A stretch of DNA of 22,116 nt. Source: CAIOZW01 sp049317725. GTDB taxonomy: Bacteria; Acidobacteriota; Blastocatellia; RBC074. Where the stretch lies: NCBI GenBank assembly GCA_049317725.1, contig JBMOHS010000051.1, forward strand, positions 1 to 22,116, in the 5' to 3' direction. The number at the start of each line of letters is the position of its first letter. Within the stretch, counting starts at the first letter, position 1. The notes under the pieces are model-generated. The model worked only from the letters and a program-made list of their open reading frames with translations. It did not search any database and had not been told where the DNA came from. This document shows positions 6,044 to 14,693 of this stretch, one piece after another. The translations under genes and the position numbers were made by a program.

Positions 6044-7813
6044 ATGGTGATAATGGTTACAAACGGGGATAGTGATATATCAGCAAGTCGCCACGCCGGT
6101 GGGGCTTCAAATGGCCCCTCGCGCCGGTTCCAGGGCGCTCTGTGGCGACGAATGGTTCTTCTGCTGGGCCTCTGCGGTGCCTTGGCGGGATGGGGGGAGG
6201 CGCAGGAGGGACCGCGGCGGATGGCTGCGGGATCCACTGCCGCCGCCCAGGACGATTCCTCCTCGGTGGTGCGACGTCTCATCGAGACCTCGACGCACCA
6301 TTTCCAACGGGCAGAAGAGGCTTGGCGGGCAGGTCAGTTGGAGCAGGCCCGCCGCGATTATGACCGGGCACTCGACCTCGTCCTCGAATCGGGAATCGAC
6401 ATCCGCACCAACCCCGCTCTCCGCCAACACTACCTCCACCTCGTCGAGCAGACCTATCAACGACAATTGGCCCTCGCCGCCTCCTCTGGACAGGAAGCGG
6501 GAGCGAGCCGCGGGTTTGGCCAGCAGGTCTTCACACCCTCTCCGCTCGATGAATTGACAAGGCTCGACCTGACCAAGGAAGAGCTCACTTCCGCGACCCC
6601 AGATCAGGCTCGTTCGACCATCCAAGCTGCCCACCTCGACTTCACCTTCCAGCCCAACTCCCTGATCCAAGGCTTTCTCAACTACTACATGGGACGCGGG
6701 CGTTCGACGATGGAGAGCGGTCTGCGCCGTTCGGGTCGATTCATCGAGATGGCCCGGCGGATCTTTCGCGAAGAGGGCGTTCCGCAGGATCTCGTCTGGT
6801 TGGGGCAGGTCGAGAGTGCTTGGTCGCCGATGGCCCGCTCCTGGGCCGCCGCAGTCGGGCTCTGGCAGTTTATTCCGGGCACGGCCGCCCGATTTGGCCT
6901 CTATCAGGATGCCTTCATCGATGAGCGTTGCAGCTTCGAGAAGGCGACGCGTGCCTCCGCCCGTTATCTGAAGTTCCTCGGTGACCGCTACAACGGCAAC
7001 TGGGAACTGGCGATGGCGGCCTACAACTGCGGAGAGCACCGTGTCGACCGGGGGATTGAACGGTTGGGATCGCCGGACTTCTGGGAACTCTATTCGCGGG
7101 GGCTGCTCCCACGAGAGACCCGCAACTACGTCCCGAACATCCTCGCGACCATCCTTATCGCCAAGAACCCTGCCCGATTCGGCTTCCAGGTAGTCCCGGA
7201 GCCGGCACTGCATTACGACTTGGTCCCGGTGGACGGTCTGGTCGATCTGCGGTTGGTCGCCGACGCGACTGACACGTCGCATGATCTGATGTTGGCGCTT
7301 AATCCAGAGTTGAAGCAGGGGATGACCCCGCCGTCGGTTGAGTATCAGATCCGCGTGCCTCCCGGGAAAGGGGCCCTGCTCGAAGAGGCACTCGGTCGGA
7401 TTCCTCCGGACAAGCGGGCTTCGTGGCGGATGGTAACGGCCAAGGCGGGCGATACCTTCGAAACGATCGCGCGCCGGGCCCAAGTCGATGCCGAGGCAAT
7501 CGCCCAAGTCAATGGAGAGAGTCTCCTCCCCGGGCAGAAGGTGATCGTGCCCCTGCCGGAGACGCGGCGCAACGTCGTGCTGACATCAGCCGCTTCCGAC
7601 ATTGGTAACAGCAGCCGCAGCATCACGTCCCGCTCCAGCAAGACCAAGGCGCGGACGATCCAGTATCGAGTCAAGCGCGGGGATACGGTGGGTGAGCTGG
7701 CTGGCCGCTACCGGACATCTGTTCGCGAAATCACGACGATCAACGGGCTTCGCTCCTCGACCCGGTTGCGCGTCGGTCAGACTCTTCAGATTCCGGTGCG
7801 GGGCGTGCGCTGA
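6044..7813 (+). CDS. MltD-like membrane-bound lytic murein transglycosylase with LysM repeats
   Basis: Cleaves the glycan strands of peptidoglycan in the periplasm, forming 1,6-anhydro-muramyl ends. The 589-residue protein has a long basic leader, a hydrophobic export segment (about residues 37-52, MVLLLGLCGALAGWGEAQ), a helical region, then a transglycosylase domain at about 245-345. The catalytic glutamate is Glu257 in GQVESAWSPMARS, followed by AAVGLWQFIPGTAARFGL and MAAYNCGE. A degenerate LysM-like segment (about 385-440, DLRLVADATD...LNPEL) precedes two clear LysM repeats at about 460-503 and 540-584 (KRGDTVGELAGRY, LRVGQTLQIPV). ATG at 6044 follows GCGGAGAGAGAG; other in-frame starts at 5975, 6026 and 6152 are less well supported. 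The gene stands alone and ends before two stem-loops. Confidence 0.9.
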   Translation: MVIMVTNGDSDISASRHAGGASNGPSRRFQGALWRRMVLLLGLCGALAGWGEAQEGPRRMAAGSTAAAQDDSSSVVRRLIETSTHHFQRAEEAWRAGQLEQARRDYDRALDLVLESGIDIRTNPALRQHYLHLVEQTYQRQLALAASSGQEAGASRGFGQQVFTPSPLDELTRLDLTKEELTSATPDQARSTIQAAHLDFTFQPNSLIQGFLNYYMGRGRSTMESGLRRSGRFIEMARRIFREEGVPQDLVWLGQVESAWSPMARSWAAAVGLWQFIPGTAARFGLYQDAFIDERCSFEKATRASARYLKFLGDRYNGNWELAMAAYNCGEHRVDRGIERLGSPDFWELYSRGLLPRETRNYVPNILATILIAKNPARFGFQVVPEPALHYDLVPVDGLVDLRLVADATDTSHDLMLALNPELKQGMTPPSVEYQIRVPPGKGALLEEALGRIPPDKRASWRMVTAKAGDTFETIARRAQVDAEAIAQVNGESLLPGQKVIVPLPETRRNVVLTSAASDIGNSSRSITSRSSKTKARTIQYRVKRGDTVGELAGRYRTSVREITTINGLRSSTRLRVGQTLQIPVRGVR

Positions 7814-7839
7814 TCCATTGCTCCCGGTCTACCCGGACG

Positions 7840-7888
7840 ACACGGGGTCGGCAAAGTTTCCTCCTCCTTTCTTTTGCTGACCCCGTGT
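7840..7888 (+). terminator. Long stem-loop after the lytic transglycosylase gene
   Basis: A 16-base stem, ACACGGGGTCGGCAAA (7840-7855), pairs with 7873-7888 with a single G-U wobble and a 17-base pyrimidine-rich loop. The tail after it (TCTTGTAG) is only weakly T-rich. It lies 27 bases after the stop codon, so a role in ending transcription or protecting the 3' end is likely. Confidence 0.7.
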
Positions 7889-7916
7889 TCTTGTAGATAG
7901 AGATTCTTGTTCCGTC

Positions 7917-7948
7917 TCCGATCCCCCCTCTGCCAGGATCGGGTTTTT
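7917..7948 (+). terminator. Intrinsic terminator
   Basis: CCGATCC (7918-7924) pairs with GGATCGG (7936-7942) around an 11-base loop and is followed by GTTTTT. This is a standard Rho-independent form and backs up the stem-loop just upstream. It isolates the transglycosylase gene from comM. No clear promoter for comM was found between here and 8110. Confidence 0.75.
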
Positions 7949-8109
7949 CACGGGGCCGTCTGGACTTCCCGTGATGCGGTGCGGTACGATCAATCCCGTT
8001 CTGATCGACTCAGCCGATCTGCCATCCCCTCAATCAATTTCGTCAGACGATGCCTGCCCACTGCTCTGTCGGGGGGAATCGCCATCGTCCGGGTGTGGGA
8101 GGGATTGCC

Positions 8110-9666
8110 GTGCTGTTCAAAACCTTGAGTGCCGCTGTCTTTGGAATCGATGCCGCGTTGGTCGAGGTGGAGGTCGACCTCACCCCAAGGATGGGAGATG
8201 CGATGCAGGAGGCCTCACCAGTGATTGTCGTCGGGTTGCCCGACATGGCCGTCCGCGAGAGCCGGGAGCGGATTCGGGCGGCGATCCTCAACTGCGGGTT
8301 CGACTTTCCGAGCATGAAGACGACGATCAACCTCGCACCGGCCGATGTGCGCAAGGAGGGATCGGCCTTCGACCTGCCGATCGCGGTGGGGATCCTTGGG
8401 GCAACGCAGAAGATTCCGCCGTCGCTGGCGGAGGAGACCTTACTGATCGGTGAGTTGGCACTCGATGGGCGGGTGCGGCCGGTGCGGGGAGCGTTGCCGA
8501 TCGCGGTCGCGGCACGCCGGACCGGGCTGCGACGGGTCTTGCTGCCGGCGGAGAACGCGCCGGAGGCGGCGGTCGTCGCGGGGATCGATGTTTATCCCGT
8601 CGCCGACCTGCGTGAAGTGGTCGCACTGCTCCAGACCGTGCCGCCACTCCCCACGCCGTTGCAAGTCGACCTCCCGGCACTCTTCGAGACTGCCAACCAC
8701 TACCCGGTCGATTTCCGCGAGGTGCGGGGGCAGCTCCACGCCAAGCGTGCGATTGAGATCGCCACTGCCGGCGGTCACAACCTGCTCATGATCGGGCCGC
8801 CGGGGTCGGGCAAGACGATGCTCGCCAAGCGGATTCCGACGATCCTCCCTCCGATCACCTTCGAGGAGGCGCTCGAAACGACCAAGATTCATAGTGTCGC
8901 CGGCTATACCGATGCGCGGGGACTGCTCACCCGGCGGCCCTTTCGCGCCCCCCACCACACGATCAGTGACGCCGGTCTGATTGGCGGCGGCACCATCCCG
9001 CGTCCCGGCGAGGTCAGCCTTGCCCACAACGGCGTCCTCTTCCTCGACGAGCTGCCCGAATTTGAGCGGAATGTGCTCGAAGTGCTGCGGCAACCCCTCG
9101 AGGACCAGAAGGTGACGATCAGCCGGGCGGCGATGTCGCTCACCTTTCCGGCCGGCTTCATGCTGGTCGCGGCAATGAACCCGTGCCCCTGTGGGTACTA
9201 CAATGCCGTCTCCCATCCCTGCAGCTGCACGCCACCGATGATCAAGCGCTACATTGCGAAGATCTCCGGGCCCTTGCTTGACCGGATCGACCTCCACATC
9301 GACGTGCCGGCGGTCTCGGTGCGGGAGCTCGCGGCTGCCGAATCGATCGAAGGGTCGAGCGAGATTCGGGGGCGTGTCGATGCTGCCCGCCACGTACAGC
9401 TCGCCCGCTTTGCCGGGGAGGCGATCTACAGCAACGCCCAGATGTCTCCCCGGCTGATCCGCCGCCATTGCGCCCTCGAGGCCGGTCCCCAAACGCTCCT
9501 CGAACAAGCGATCCGGAAATACGGGCTTTCGGCGCGTGCCTACGACCGCATTCTCAAGGTCAGCCGCACCATCGCCGACCTCGAAGGGGTCGAGGCGATC
9601 CGCGAGCCCCACTTGGCAGAGGCGGTCCAGTACCGCACCCTCGATCGCTCCTTCTGGCAAGGCTAG
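8110..9666 (+). CDS. comM: YifB/ComM-type AAA+ ATPase (Mg-chelatase-like)
   Basis: A cytoplasmic hexameric helicase of the Mg-chelatase subfamily; ComM promotes branch migration when incoming DNA is integrated during natural transformation. The start is GTG at 8110, which gives the conserved N-terminus (M)LFKTLSAAVFGIDAALVEVEVD and has GGGAGGG six bases upstream; an in-frame ATG at 8050 would add 20 unconserved residues. The 518-residue protein has an N-terminal ChlI-like domain (to about 190, with VVGLPDMAVRESRERIRAA), Walker A GPPGSGKT at 229-236, a Walker B in GVLFLDELPEF, the cysteine-bearing NPCPCGYY...HPCSC segment, and the C-terminal Mg-chelatase domain ending in EAVQYRTLDRSFW. Full length and intact. 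Its TAG stop interlocks with the stop of the convergent peptidase gene. Confidence 0.95.
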   Translation: MLFKTLSAAVFGIDAALVEVEVDLTPRMGDAMQEASPVIVVGLPDMAVRESRERIRAAILNCGFDFPSMKTTINLAPADVRKEGSAFDLPIAVGILGATQKIPPSLAEETLLIGELALDGRVRPVRGALPIAVAARRTGLRRVLLPAENAPEAAVVAGIDVYPVADLREVVALLQTVPPLPTPLQVDLPALFETANHYPVDFREVRGQLHAKRAIEIATAGGHNLLMIGPPGSGKTMLAKRIPTILPPITFEEALETTKIHSVAGYTDARGLLTRRPFRAPHHTISDAGLIGGGTIPRPGEVSLAHNGVLFLDELPEFERNVLEVLRQPLEDQKVTISRAAMSLTFPAGFMLVAAMNPCPCGYYNAVSHPCSCTPPMIKRYIAKISGPLLDRIDLHIDVPAVSVRELAAAESIEGSSEIRGRVDAARHVQLARFAGEAIYSNAQMSPRLIRRHCALEAGPQTLLEQAIRKYGLSARAYDRILKVSRTIADLEGVEAIREPHLAEAVQYRTLDRSFWQG

Positions 9667-11759
9667 GGGGCTGGTTTGCCCAGCCACTGGTCAAACCAAG
9701 CGAAGACCGTCTCGTGCCAGAGGCGACTGTTCTGCGGCTTGAGGATCCAGTGGCCCTCGTCAGGGAAGTAGAGCAGCTTCGAGGGGACGCCGCGCCGTTG
9801 CAGGGCGGTGAAGAGCTGGAGCCCCTCGCCGATCGGGACGCGGTAGTCGAGTTCCCCGTGGATGACCAGCGTCGGAGTCCGGAAGTTGCGGACGAAGAGG
9901 TGCGGAGACCAGCGGGTGTAGAGCTCCGGGTGATCCCACGGATTGCCCTTGAACTCCCACTCGGTGAACCAGAGCTCCTCGGTCGCCCCGTACATGCTGG
10001 TCAGATTGTAGACCCCAGCGTGGGACATGAGCGCCTTGAAGCGGTCGGTGTGGCCCATTATCCAGTTGACCATGTAGCCGCCGTAGGATCCACCAGCGGC
10101 ACCCAGCCGGTCAGGGTCGATGTAGCCACGGCGGAGCAGGGCATCGACGCCTTTCATGAGATCCTCGTAGACGGCACCGCCCCAGTCGCCGCTGATCTGT
10201 TCGGTGAAGGCCTGACCGTAGCCGGTTGAGCCGTGCGGGTTGATCGAGGCGATGACATAGCCACGCGCGGCCCAGAGCTGAGGGTTCCAGCGGTAGCTCC
10301 AGGCATCAAGCCACGCACCCTGCGGTCCACCGTGGATCAGCAGGATCATCGGGTATTTCCGGGTCGGCTCAAATTGGGGCGGGAGGACGAGAAACCCGTG
10401 GATGGTCGCGCCGAGTGCGCCCGGATACTCGAACTCCTCGACGGCCCCGAGGTCGAGCTGGTCGAGCAGGGCGCGGTTGGTCGACGTCAGGGGGCGAACC
10501 TCTTTGCCGTCGCTGGTGGCGAGGTAGAGTTCGGTCGGCATTCGCAGGCTGGTCCGGGCGAGGACGAGGGAGCGGCCGTCCCCAGAGAGGCTCAGGCCGG
10601 TGTAGGTCGCTTGGCCCAGCAACTGGCTCGGCTGACCGCCAGCAATCGGGAGGGACCAGACAGGGTCCCGGCCCCGGTCTTCGCCAATGAAGAGGATCCG
10701 CTGGCTATCCGGAGCCCAGTGGTACTCACCAACCCAGCGGTCGAAACCTGCGGTCGCCTCGCGGAGCGTGCCCGTCTGGCGATGGTAGAGCATGAGCCGG
10801 AAGCGGTCGGCCTCGTAGCCGTTGCGTGCCTGCGAGCGCCAGGCGAGCCACTGCCCATCGGGTGAATAGCGAGGCGTCGTGTCCGAGCCGGGATTGCCCG
10901 CACTCAGCCGCTTGGCCTCGCCGCCGGTAATTGGGAGGACGAAGATATCGTTGTTGGTGCTGGTCGCCTCGTCCTTCTCGGTGTTGCGCGCAAAGGCGAT
11001 TTCGCGTCCATCGGGGGAGAAGTCGTAGGCGGCGGGGTCACCGAGGGAGAAGGGCGGCACGTCGAAGTCGCCTGGTGTCAGGTCGTGCGGCGGCTCCTTC
11101 CCCTCCACGGCGATGACGAAGAGGTGCGAGCGCTTGCCGCGCTTGAAGGTATCCCAGTGGCGGAAGAGCAGCCGGTCAGCAACGACGGCTTTGACGGGGC
11201 TCTTCTCCTCGGCCGCCATTCGCGTCGCGACGCAGGCGAGGTCTGGGCAGTCCGGTTCGACCTCGGTGGTGAACGCGAGGTGGGTGCCGGTGGGCGACCA
11301 GACGAAGTCGGCGACCCCGTGGGGGACACTGGTCACTTGGCGGATGCCATTGCCCTCCGCGTCGGCGACGAAGATCTGTGGGGCCCCCTCGCGTGTCGAG
11401 AGAAAGGCCAGCCGCTTCCCGTCACGAGACCAGCGCGGCGTGTCGTCGTTGCGCATCGAGGTGATCCACTCCCGGGGGGCTCCTCCTCCCGTCGGAACGA
11501 TCCAGACGCTCCGCTTCCCGCGGTTCGCTTCGACGTCGACGGACGTCACCACGTAGGCGACCCGCTTCCCATCCGGCGAGATCTGGCCGTCGCCGACCCG
11601 TTTCATGGCCATCTGATCCTCGAAGCGGATCGGGCGCCGGCCTTGCGGATTGGCCATTCCGTTCCCGGCGAGGCCAAGGACGACCAACCCATAGAACATC
11701 CAACGGGCCATTCGGGCCCCCGCTTCTCTTCGGCGCGGCTCTCTTGTCTGGCTTTTCAT
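9663..11759 (-). CDS. Secreted S9C-type peptidase (acylaminoacyl/dipeptidyl peptidase-like)
   Basis: A 698-residue prolyl-oligopeptidase-family enzyme that probably trims peptides outside the cytoplasm. After a basic leader there is a signal segment (about residues 18-37, ARWMFYGLVVLGLAGNGMA), then a TolB/WD-like propeller with repeated SPDGK/SRDGK motifs (about 50-430), then the hydrolase domain. The catalytic triad is Ser558 in GGSYGGYM, Asp638 in GELDYRVP and His670 in DEGHWI. The start at ATG 11759 has AAGGAG about ten bases upstream; an alternative at 11711 would shorten the leader. It follows the esterase gene by 30 bases on the same strand, so it is probably the last gene of that operon. 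Its final TAG shares CTAG with the comM stop. Confidence 0.92.
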   Translation of the reverse strand: MKSQTREPRRREAGARMARWMFYGLVVLGLAGNGMANPQGRRPIRFEDQMAMKRVGDGQISPDGKRVAYVVTSVDVEANRGKRSVWIVPTGGGAPREWITSMRNDDTPRWSRDGKRLAFLSTREGAPQIFVADAEGNGIRQVTSVPHGVADFVWSPTGTHLAFTTEVEPDCPDLACVATRMAAEEKSPVKAVVADRLLFRHWDTFKRGKRSHLFVIAVEGKEPPHDLTPGDFDVPPFSLGDPAAYDFSPDGREIAFARNTEKDEATSTNNDIFVLPITGGEAKRLSAGNPGSDTTPRYSPDGQWLAWRSQARNGYEADRFRLMLYHRQTGTLREATAGFDRWVGEYHWAPDSQRILFIGEDRGRDPVWSLPIAGGQPSQLLGQATYTGLSLSGDGRSLVLARTSLRMPTELYLATSDGKEVRPLTSTNRALLDQLDLGAVEEFEYPGALGATIHGFLVLPPQFEPTRKYPMILLIHGGPQGAWLDAWSYRWNPQLWAARGYVIASINPHGSTGYGQAFTEQISGDWGGAVYEDLMKGVDALLRRGYIDPDRLGAAGGSYGGYMVNWIMGHTDRFKALMSHAGVYNLTSMYGATEELWFTEWEFKGNPWDHPELYTRWSPHLFVRNFRTPTLVIHGELDYRVPIGEGLQLFTALQRRGVPSKLLYFPDEGHWILKPQNSRLWHETVFAWFDQWLGKPAP

Positions 11760-11789
11760 TGGTAACCTGCTCCTTCCTGCTCGTTGTTC

Positions 11790-13361
11790 TTAGGGTGAAG
11801 TGGAGGACTTGGCGGAGGTGGGACCGGCTGGCTGGGGACGTGCCTGTTTGGCAAACCAATCGAAGATCCTCGGGAGGGCCGGCACAACGACGTTGAAGTG
11901 GTCTCCGCCGACGACCTCCTCGAACTGGATCTCGATCCCCAACTTCCGACCTGCCTCAACCATCTTGCGCGACTCTTCGACCGAGACGGTCGCATCGTCG
12001 ACCCCGTGAACGACATACCACGGAACCCCGATCAGCCCGCGCAGCTTGCCCGAGACGAAGAGGCTGCCTCCGCCGGCGATCGGGGCCAACGCCGCGAATC
12101 GCTGGGGGTGGTTGGCGGCGATCGACCAGGTCCCATAGCCACCCATCGAGTGGCCCATGAGGTAGATGCGCCTGCCGTCGATGGCGTATCTCCGTTCGAC
12201 CTCCTCGATGACATCGAGGACGTCCCGCTCGGCGCTGCCAAGGTACATCGACGTCGGACCTCGCCCCTTCGGACTGACGACGAAGAAGCCGCGGGCCTCG
12301 GCCACCCGCTTGATCTCTCCCTTCTGGTATCCGTCAAAGAAGGTGTTCTCGTCACTGCCCATCCCGTGGAGCGCGACGACGAGGGGCCATTGACGGTCTG
12401 TCGATCGAGGATAGGTCGTTGGGATGTAGAGGCGGTAGGGCTGCAAACTCTGGTCGACCTCTGATCGGTAGGCGAGGTGGAGATCCCCGCTACGCTTCGC
12501 CAGCGGATCCCGATTGGCGGTGAGTTCGGCAAGCATCTCCTCGGCACGCGCGATCGCCCCAGCCGGGTCGGCCCGCTCGACGCTCAACCCACCGGCGTCG
12601 AGCTGCTCGATCATCGAGACGGCGTACTCGATCGTTGGGAGGATCGAGCGCCCTGCCGGTGAGAGCTTGGCCTCGACCGCTTGGAGGCGGGACTTGGCCA
12701 CCTCGGCGCGTTGGCGCAGCCCCTTGGCTACCCGGATCGGGATCGGCTTGAAGATCGAGGTCTCGCCCTCGGGATAGTAGTTGAGGACCAGCAGGTAGAC
12801 ACCATCGGGGAGCGTTGGAATGGTCGCACGCAACGCTTGATTCTTGCTGAAGAAGTCTGGGCCGTCGCGCCGTTGCGAGATCTCTTCGACGGTTCGGTAG
12901 GGGCCCCCGCGCTCCTCCCCGATCGCCAGCAGCCCCGGCAGGGGGGCCGGGATCGGATCGTCTGGCGGGAAGAGCAGGCTGACGCTCAGCTCGACGATGT
13001 CACCGGGCTCGACGATGACGCGGCTGGCCCGCACGGTGAGCGCCGCACCGAGGGCCCTTGCCGGGGTCCACGTCTGCCCCTCCATCAGTGCCATCCCGTG
13101 GGCGAGGTGCTTGACCGCCTCCCCAAACCGCCGCTCTGCCGCGGCCTCCCGCGACCGGTTCTCGAGCTGTTCGATCAGGGGCCGGACTTCCGGCTTGAGC
13201 GGACGGCTGTTCTTGAGTGTCCGGTAGGCGACGCTCATCCGCAGCACCATTCCGGCATCCTGCCCTGGGACTGAATGGGCCAGAACCGCTGCCAGGAGCA
13301 TCCCCCCAAGTGCGAGCCCTGCCACTCGGAGACGATGCAGGTCGAGCTTCCTTCGCGTCAT
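11790..13361 (-). CDS. Secreted alpha/beta-hydrolase esterase with a long N-terminal region
   Basis: A 523-residue protein with a Sec-type signal (MTRRKLDLHRLRVAGLALGG..., hydrophobic to about residue 35). Residues 40-300 are a mixed beta and helical region that I do not recognise. The C-terminal domain (about 310-505) resembles PHB depolymerase or feruloyl-esterase-type carboxylesterases: WPLVVALHGMGSDENTFFD, nucleophile Ser405 in GHSMGGYGTW, acid Asp455/456 in HGVDDATV, and His488 in GGDHFNV. The substrate is unknown; an ester or polyester released from biomass is plausible. ATG at 13361 follows AGAGGGGGG; an ATG at 13379 in the same frame is possible but close to the dut stop. It lies 22 bases after dut and 30 before the S9 peptidase gene. 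Confidence 0.85.
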   Translation of the reverse strand: MTRRKLDLHRLRVAGLALGGMLLAAVLAHSVPGQDAGMVLRMSVAYRTLKNSRPLKPEVRPLIEQLENRSREAAAERRFGEAVKHLAHGMALMEGQTWTPARALGAALTVRASRVIVEPGDIVELSVSLLFPPDDPIPAPLPGLLAIGEERGGPYRTVEEISQRRDGPDFFSKNQALRATIPTLPDGVYLLVLNYYPEGETSIFKPIPIRVAKGLRQRAEVAKSRLQAVEAKLSPAGRSILPTIEYAVSMIEQLDAGGLSVERADPAGAIARAEEMLAELTANRDPLAKRSGDLHLAYRSEVDQSLQPYRLYIPTTYPRSTDRQWPLVVALHGMGSDENTFFDGYQKGEIKRVAEARGFFVVSPKGRGPTSMYLGSAERDVLDVIEEVERRYAIDGRRIYLMGHSMGGYGTWSIAANHPQRFAALAPIAGGGSLFVSGKLRGLIGVPWYVVHGVDDATVSVEESRKMVEAGRKLGIEIQFEEVVGGDHFNVVVPALPRIFDWFAKQARPQPAGPTSAKSSTSP

Positions 13362-13383
13362 CGATCCCCCCTCTCTCATCGGC

Positions 13384-13839
13384 TCATTGGCCGGTCGACC
13401 CGAACCCTCCCGCGCCCCGTTCGGTCTCTCCGAGCCGCTCGGCCCAGTGGTAGTCGACCGGGATGGCCCGCTCGATGATCAGTTGGGCGATCCGGTCTCC
13501 CGCCGCGAATTCGACGGCCGTCTCCCCGTGGTTGATCAACAGCACGAGAATCTCGCCCCGGTAATCAGCGTCGATGACCCCGGCCAGGGTGTCGATTCCG
13601 TGCCGGACCGCCAGCCCGGAGCGCGGCGCCACCCGGCCGTAATGGCCCGGCGGAATCTCCACGGCGATCCCGGTTGCCACCGAACGTCGCTCCCCTGGGG
13701 AGAGGACAAACCCCTCCAGACAATGCAGGTCGGCGCCCGCCGCCAGGGCGGATCCCCGCCGTGGCAACCGGGCGCCGTCCCGGAGTGCTTCCGTCCGAAT
13801 CCGCTCCGGACTGGGCGTCTCTGTCGCTCGCTCGCTCAT
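13384..13839 (-). CDS. dut: Deoxyuridine triphosphatase (dUTPase)
   Basis: Hydrolyses dUTP to dUMP and pyrophosphate, keeping uracil out of DNA and feeding thymidylate synthesis; a cytoplasmic trimer. The 151-residue length is normal. All five motifs are visible: AGADLHC near 34-40 (usually AGYDLxA, so Tyr is replaced by Ala), GRVAPRSGLA at 68-77, GVIDADYRGEI at 87-97 with the catalytic Asp90, DRIAQLII near 115-122, and RGAGGFGSTG near 140-149. The start ATG at 13839 overlaps the TGA of the DUF1080 gene (ATGA), so it is probably translationally coupled. A longer frame upstream is a shadow of that gene. It is an unusual housekeeping member among genes for secreted hydrolases. Confidence 0.95.
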   Translation of the reverse strand: MSERATETPSPERIRTEALRDGARLPRRGSALAAGADLHCLEGFVLSPGERRSVATGIAVEIPPGHYGRVAPRSGLAVRHGIDTLAGVIDADYRGEILVLLINHGETAVEFAAGDRIAQLIIERAIPVDYHWAERLGETERGAGGFGSTGQ

Positions 13840-14507
13840 GGCAGCGTCTTGATCCGGATGTTGCGGAACTCGACCAGCGAACCGTGCCCGAGGAAGCCCA
13901 CATACCCCTTGGTGTTGCGCAACCCCGGGTGCTTGGCGAGGACCTTCTCCTCCCGGACCAGGCTGAGATCCGCGTCGAGGATGATCACCCCGTTGAGCGT
14001 CACCCGGATGCGGCTGCCATCGAGCTTGATCTCTTCCTGGTTCCACTCGCCGGCGGGCTTCAGAAAGCCTGTCCGCGCCGGAATGACCAGGTAGACCGAT
14101 CCGTGATGCTGCTCCGATTGGATCTTGCCCTTGTACTTCTCATGCCCATCGTCGAGGATCTGGATCTCCATCCCAGCGTAGGCGGCATCCCCGGTCAAGG
14201 GGGCGCGGACGCCGATCCCATTGTTCCCGCCCGGCTCGGTCCGAAACTCAAAGCGGAAGATGAAGTTGGCATACTCCTTCTCGGTGAAGAGGTTCCCCCC
14301 TCCCTCCAACGGGCAGACCAGAATGCCGTCCCGGACGACATACCCCGGCCCTCGACCCCGGACCAACTGCCATCCTGCCAACGATTTTCCATCGAAGAGG
14401 CTGACAAACCCCTCCTCACTTTGCGTTTCCTGCGCGGTCGCCACGACCGGTAAGACCGCCAACAGCAGAGATAAATACAGTATCCCTCGCCACAAGTTTC
14501 TCTTCAT
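13836..14507 (-). CDS. Secreted 3-keto-disaccharide hydrolase domain protein (DUF1080)
   Basis: A 223-residue protein with a clear Sec signal (MKRNLWRGILYLSLLLAVLP, cleavage probably after VATA near residue 25). The rest is one DUF1080 concanavalin-like domain: GFVSLFDGKSLAGWQ, GGGNLFTEKEYANFIFRFEFR, GGNNGIGVRAPLTGD, AYAGMEIQILDDG, and WNQEEIKLDGSRIRVTLNG. Members of this family act on 3-keto-glycosides or bind carbohydrate; the substrate here is not evident. The ATG at 14507 follows an AGGA site. The TGA stop overlaps the dut start by four bases. The 186-base gap upstream may hold a separate promoter. Confidence 0.9.
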   Translation of the reverse strand: MKRNLWRGILYLSLLLAVLPVVATAQETQSEEGFVSLFDGKSLAGWQLVRGRGPGYVVRDGILVCPLEGGGNLFTEKEYANFIFRFEFRTEPGGNNGIGVRAPLTGDAAYAGMEIQILDDGHEKYKGKIQSEQHHGSVYLVIPARTGFLKPAGEWNQEEIKLDGSRIRVTLNGVIILDADLSLVREEKVLAKHPGLRNTKGYVGFLGHGSLVEFRNIRIKTLP

Positions 14508-14627
14508 TCTGGTTCCTATCCTCGTCTTCTCCCGACGTTTGGGAGGTTCATTGGTGATGTCGGATTGCCCTCCACGGTGGAGGGAGGGCGGATGAAGCCC
14601 CTCTGCGGGACCCCTCTTTCGGCCGCC

Positions 14628-14656
14628 ATGTTGGCAGAGCCTTCCGGAAGCGTCAA
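14628..14656 (-). promoter_or_regulatory. Weak candidate promoter for the DUF1080-dut-esterase-S9 operon
   Basis: On the minus strand, TTGACG (14656-14651) and CAACAT (14633-14628) are 17 bases apart; the -10 matches only three of six positions. A TTCCGGAA palindrome lies in the spacer region. The 14508-14693 gap also holds a CCCTCC-ACGGT-GGAGGG-like hairpin at 14568-14584. Support is modest and the genes may instead be read through from the upstream gene. Confidence 0.25.
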
Positions 14657-14693
14657 GAAATCGCCCGTCGGATCTGCGCCTGGCCGCTCCTGC

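Noticed and set aside
6107..7507. 466-residue minus-strand frame opposite the lytic transglycosylase gene
   Set aside because: Antisense shadow; no motifs, while the plus strand shows a complete catalytic domain and LysM repeats.
8050..8109. ATG at 8050 as the comM start
   Set aside because: It adds 20 residues not seen in the family; GTG at 8110 has a strong ribosome binding site and restores the conserved N-terminus.
8440..9687. 415-residue minus-strand frame opposite comM
   Set aside because: Antisense shadow of a strongly conserved gene, with no recognisable protein family.
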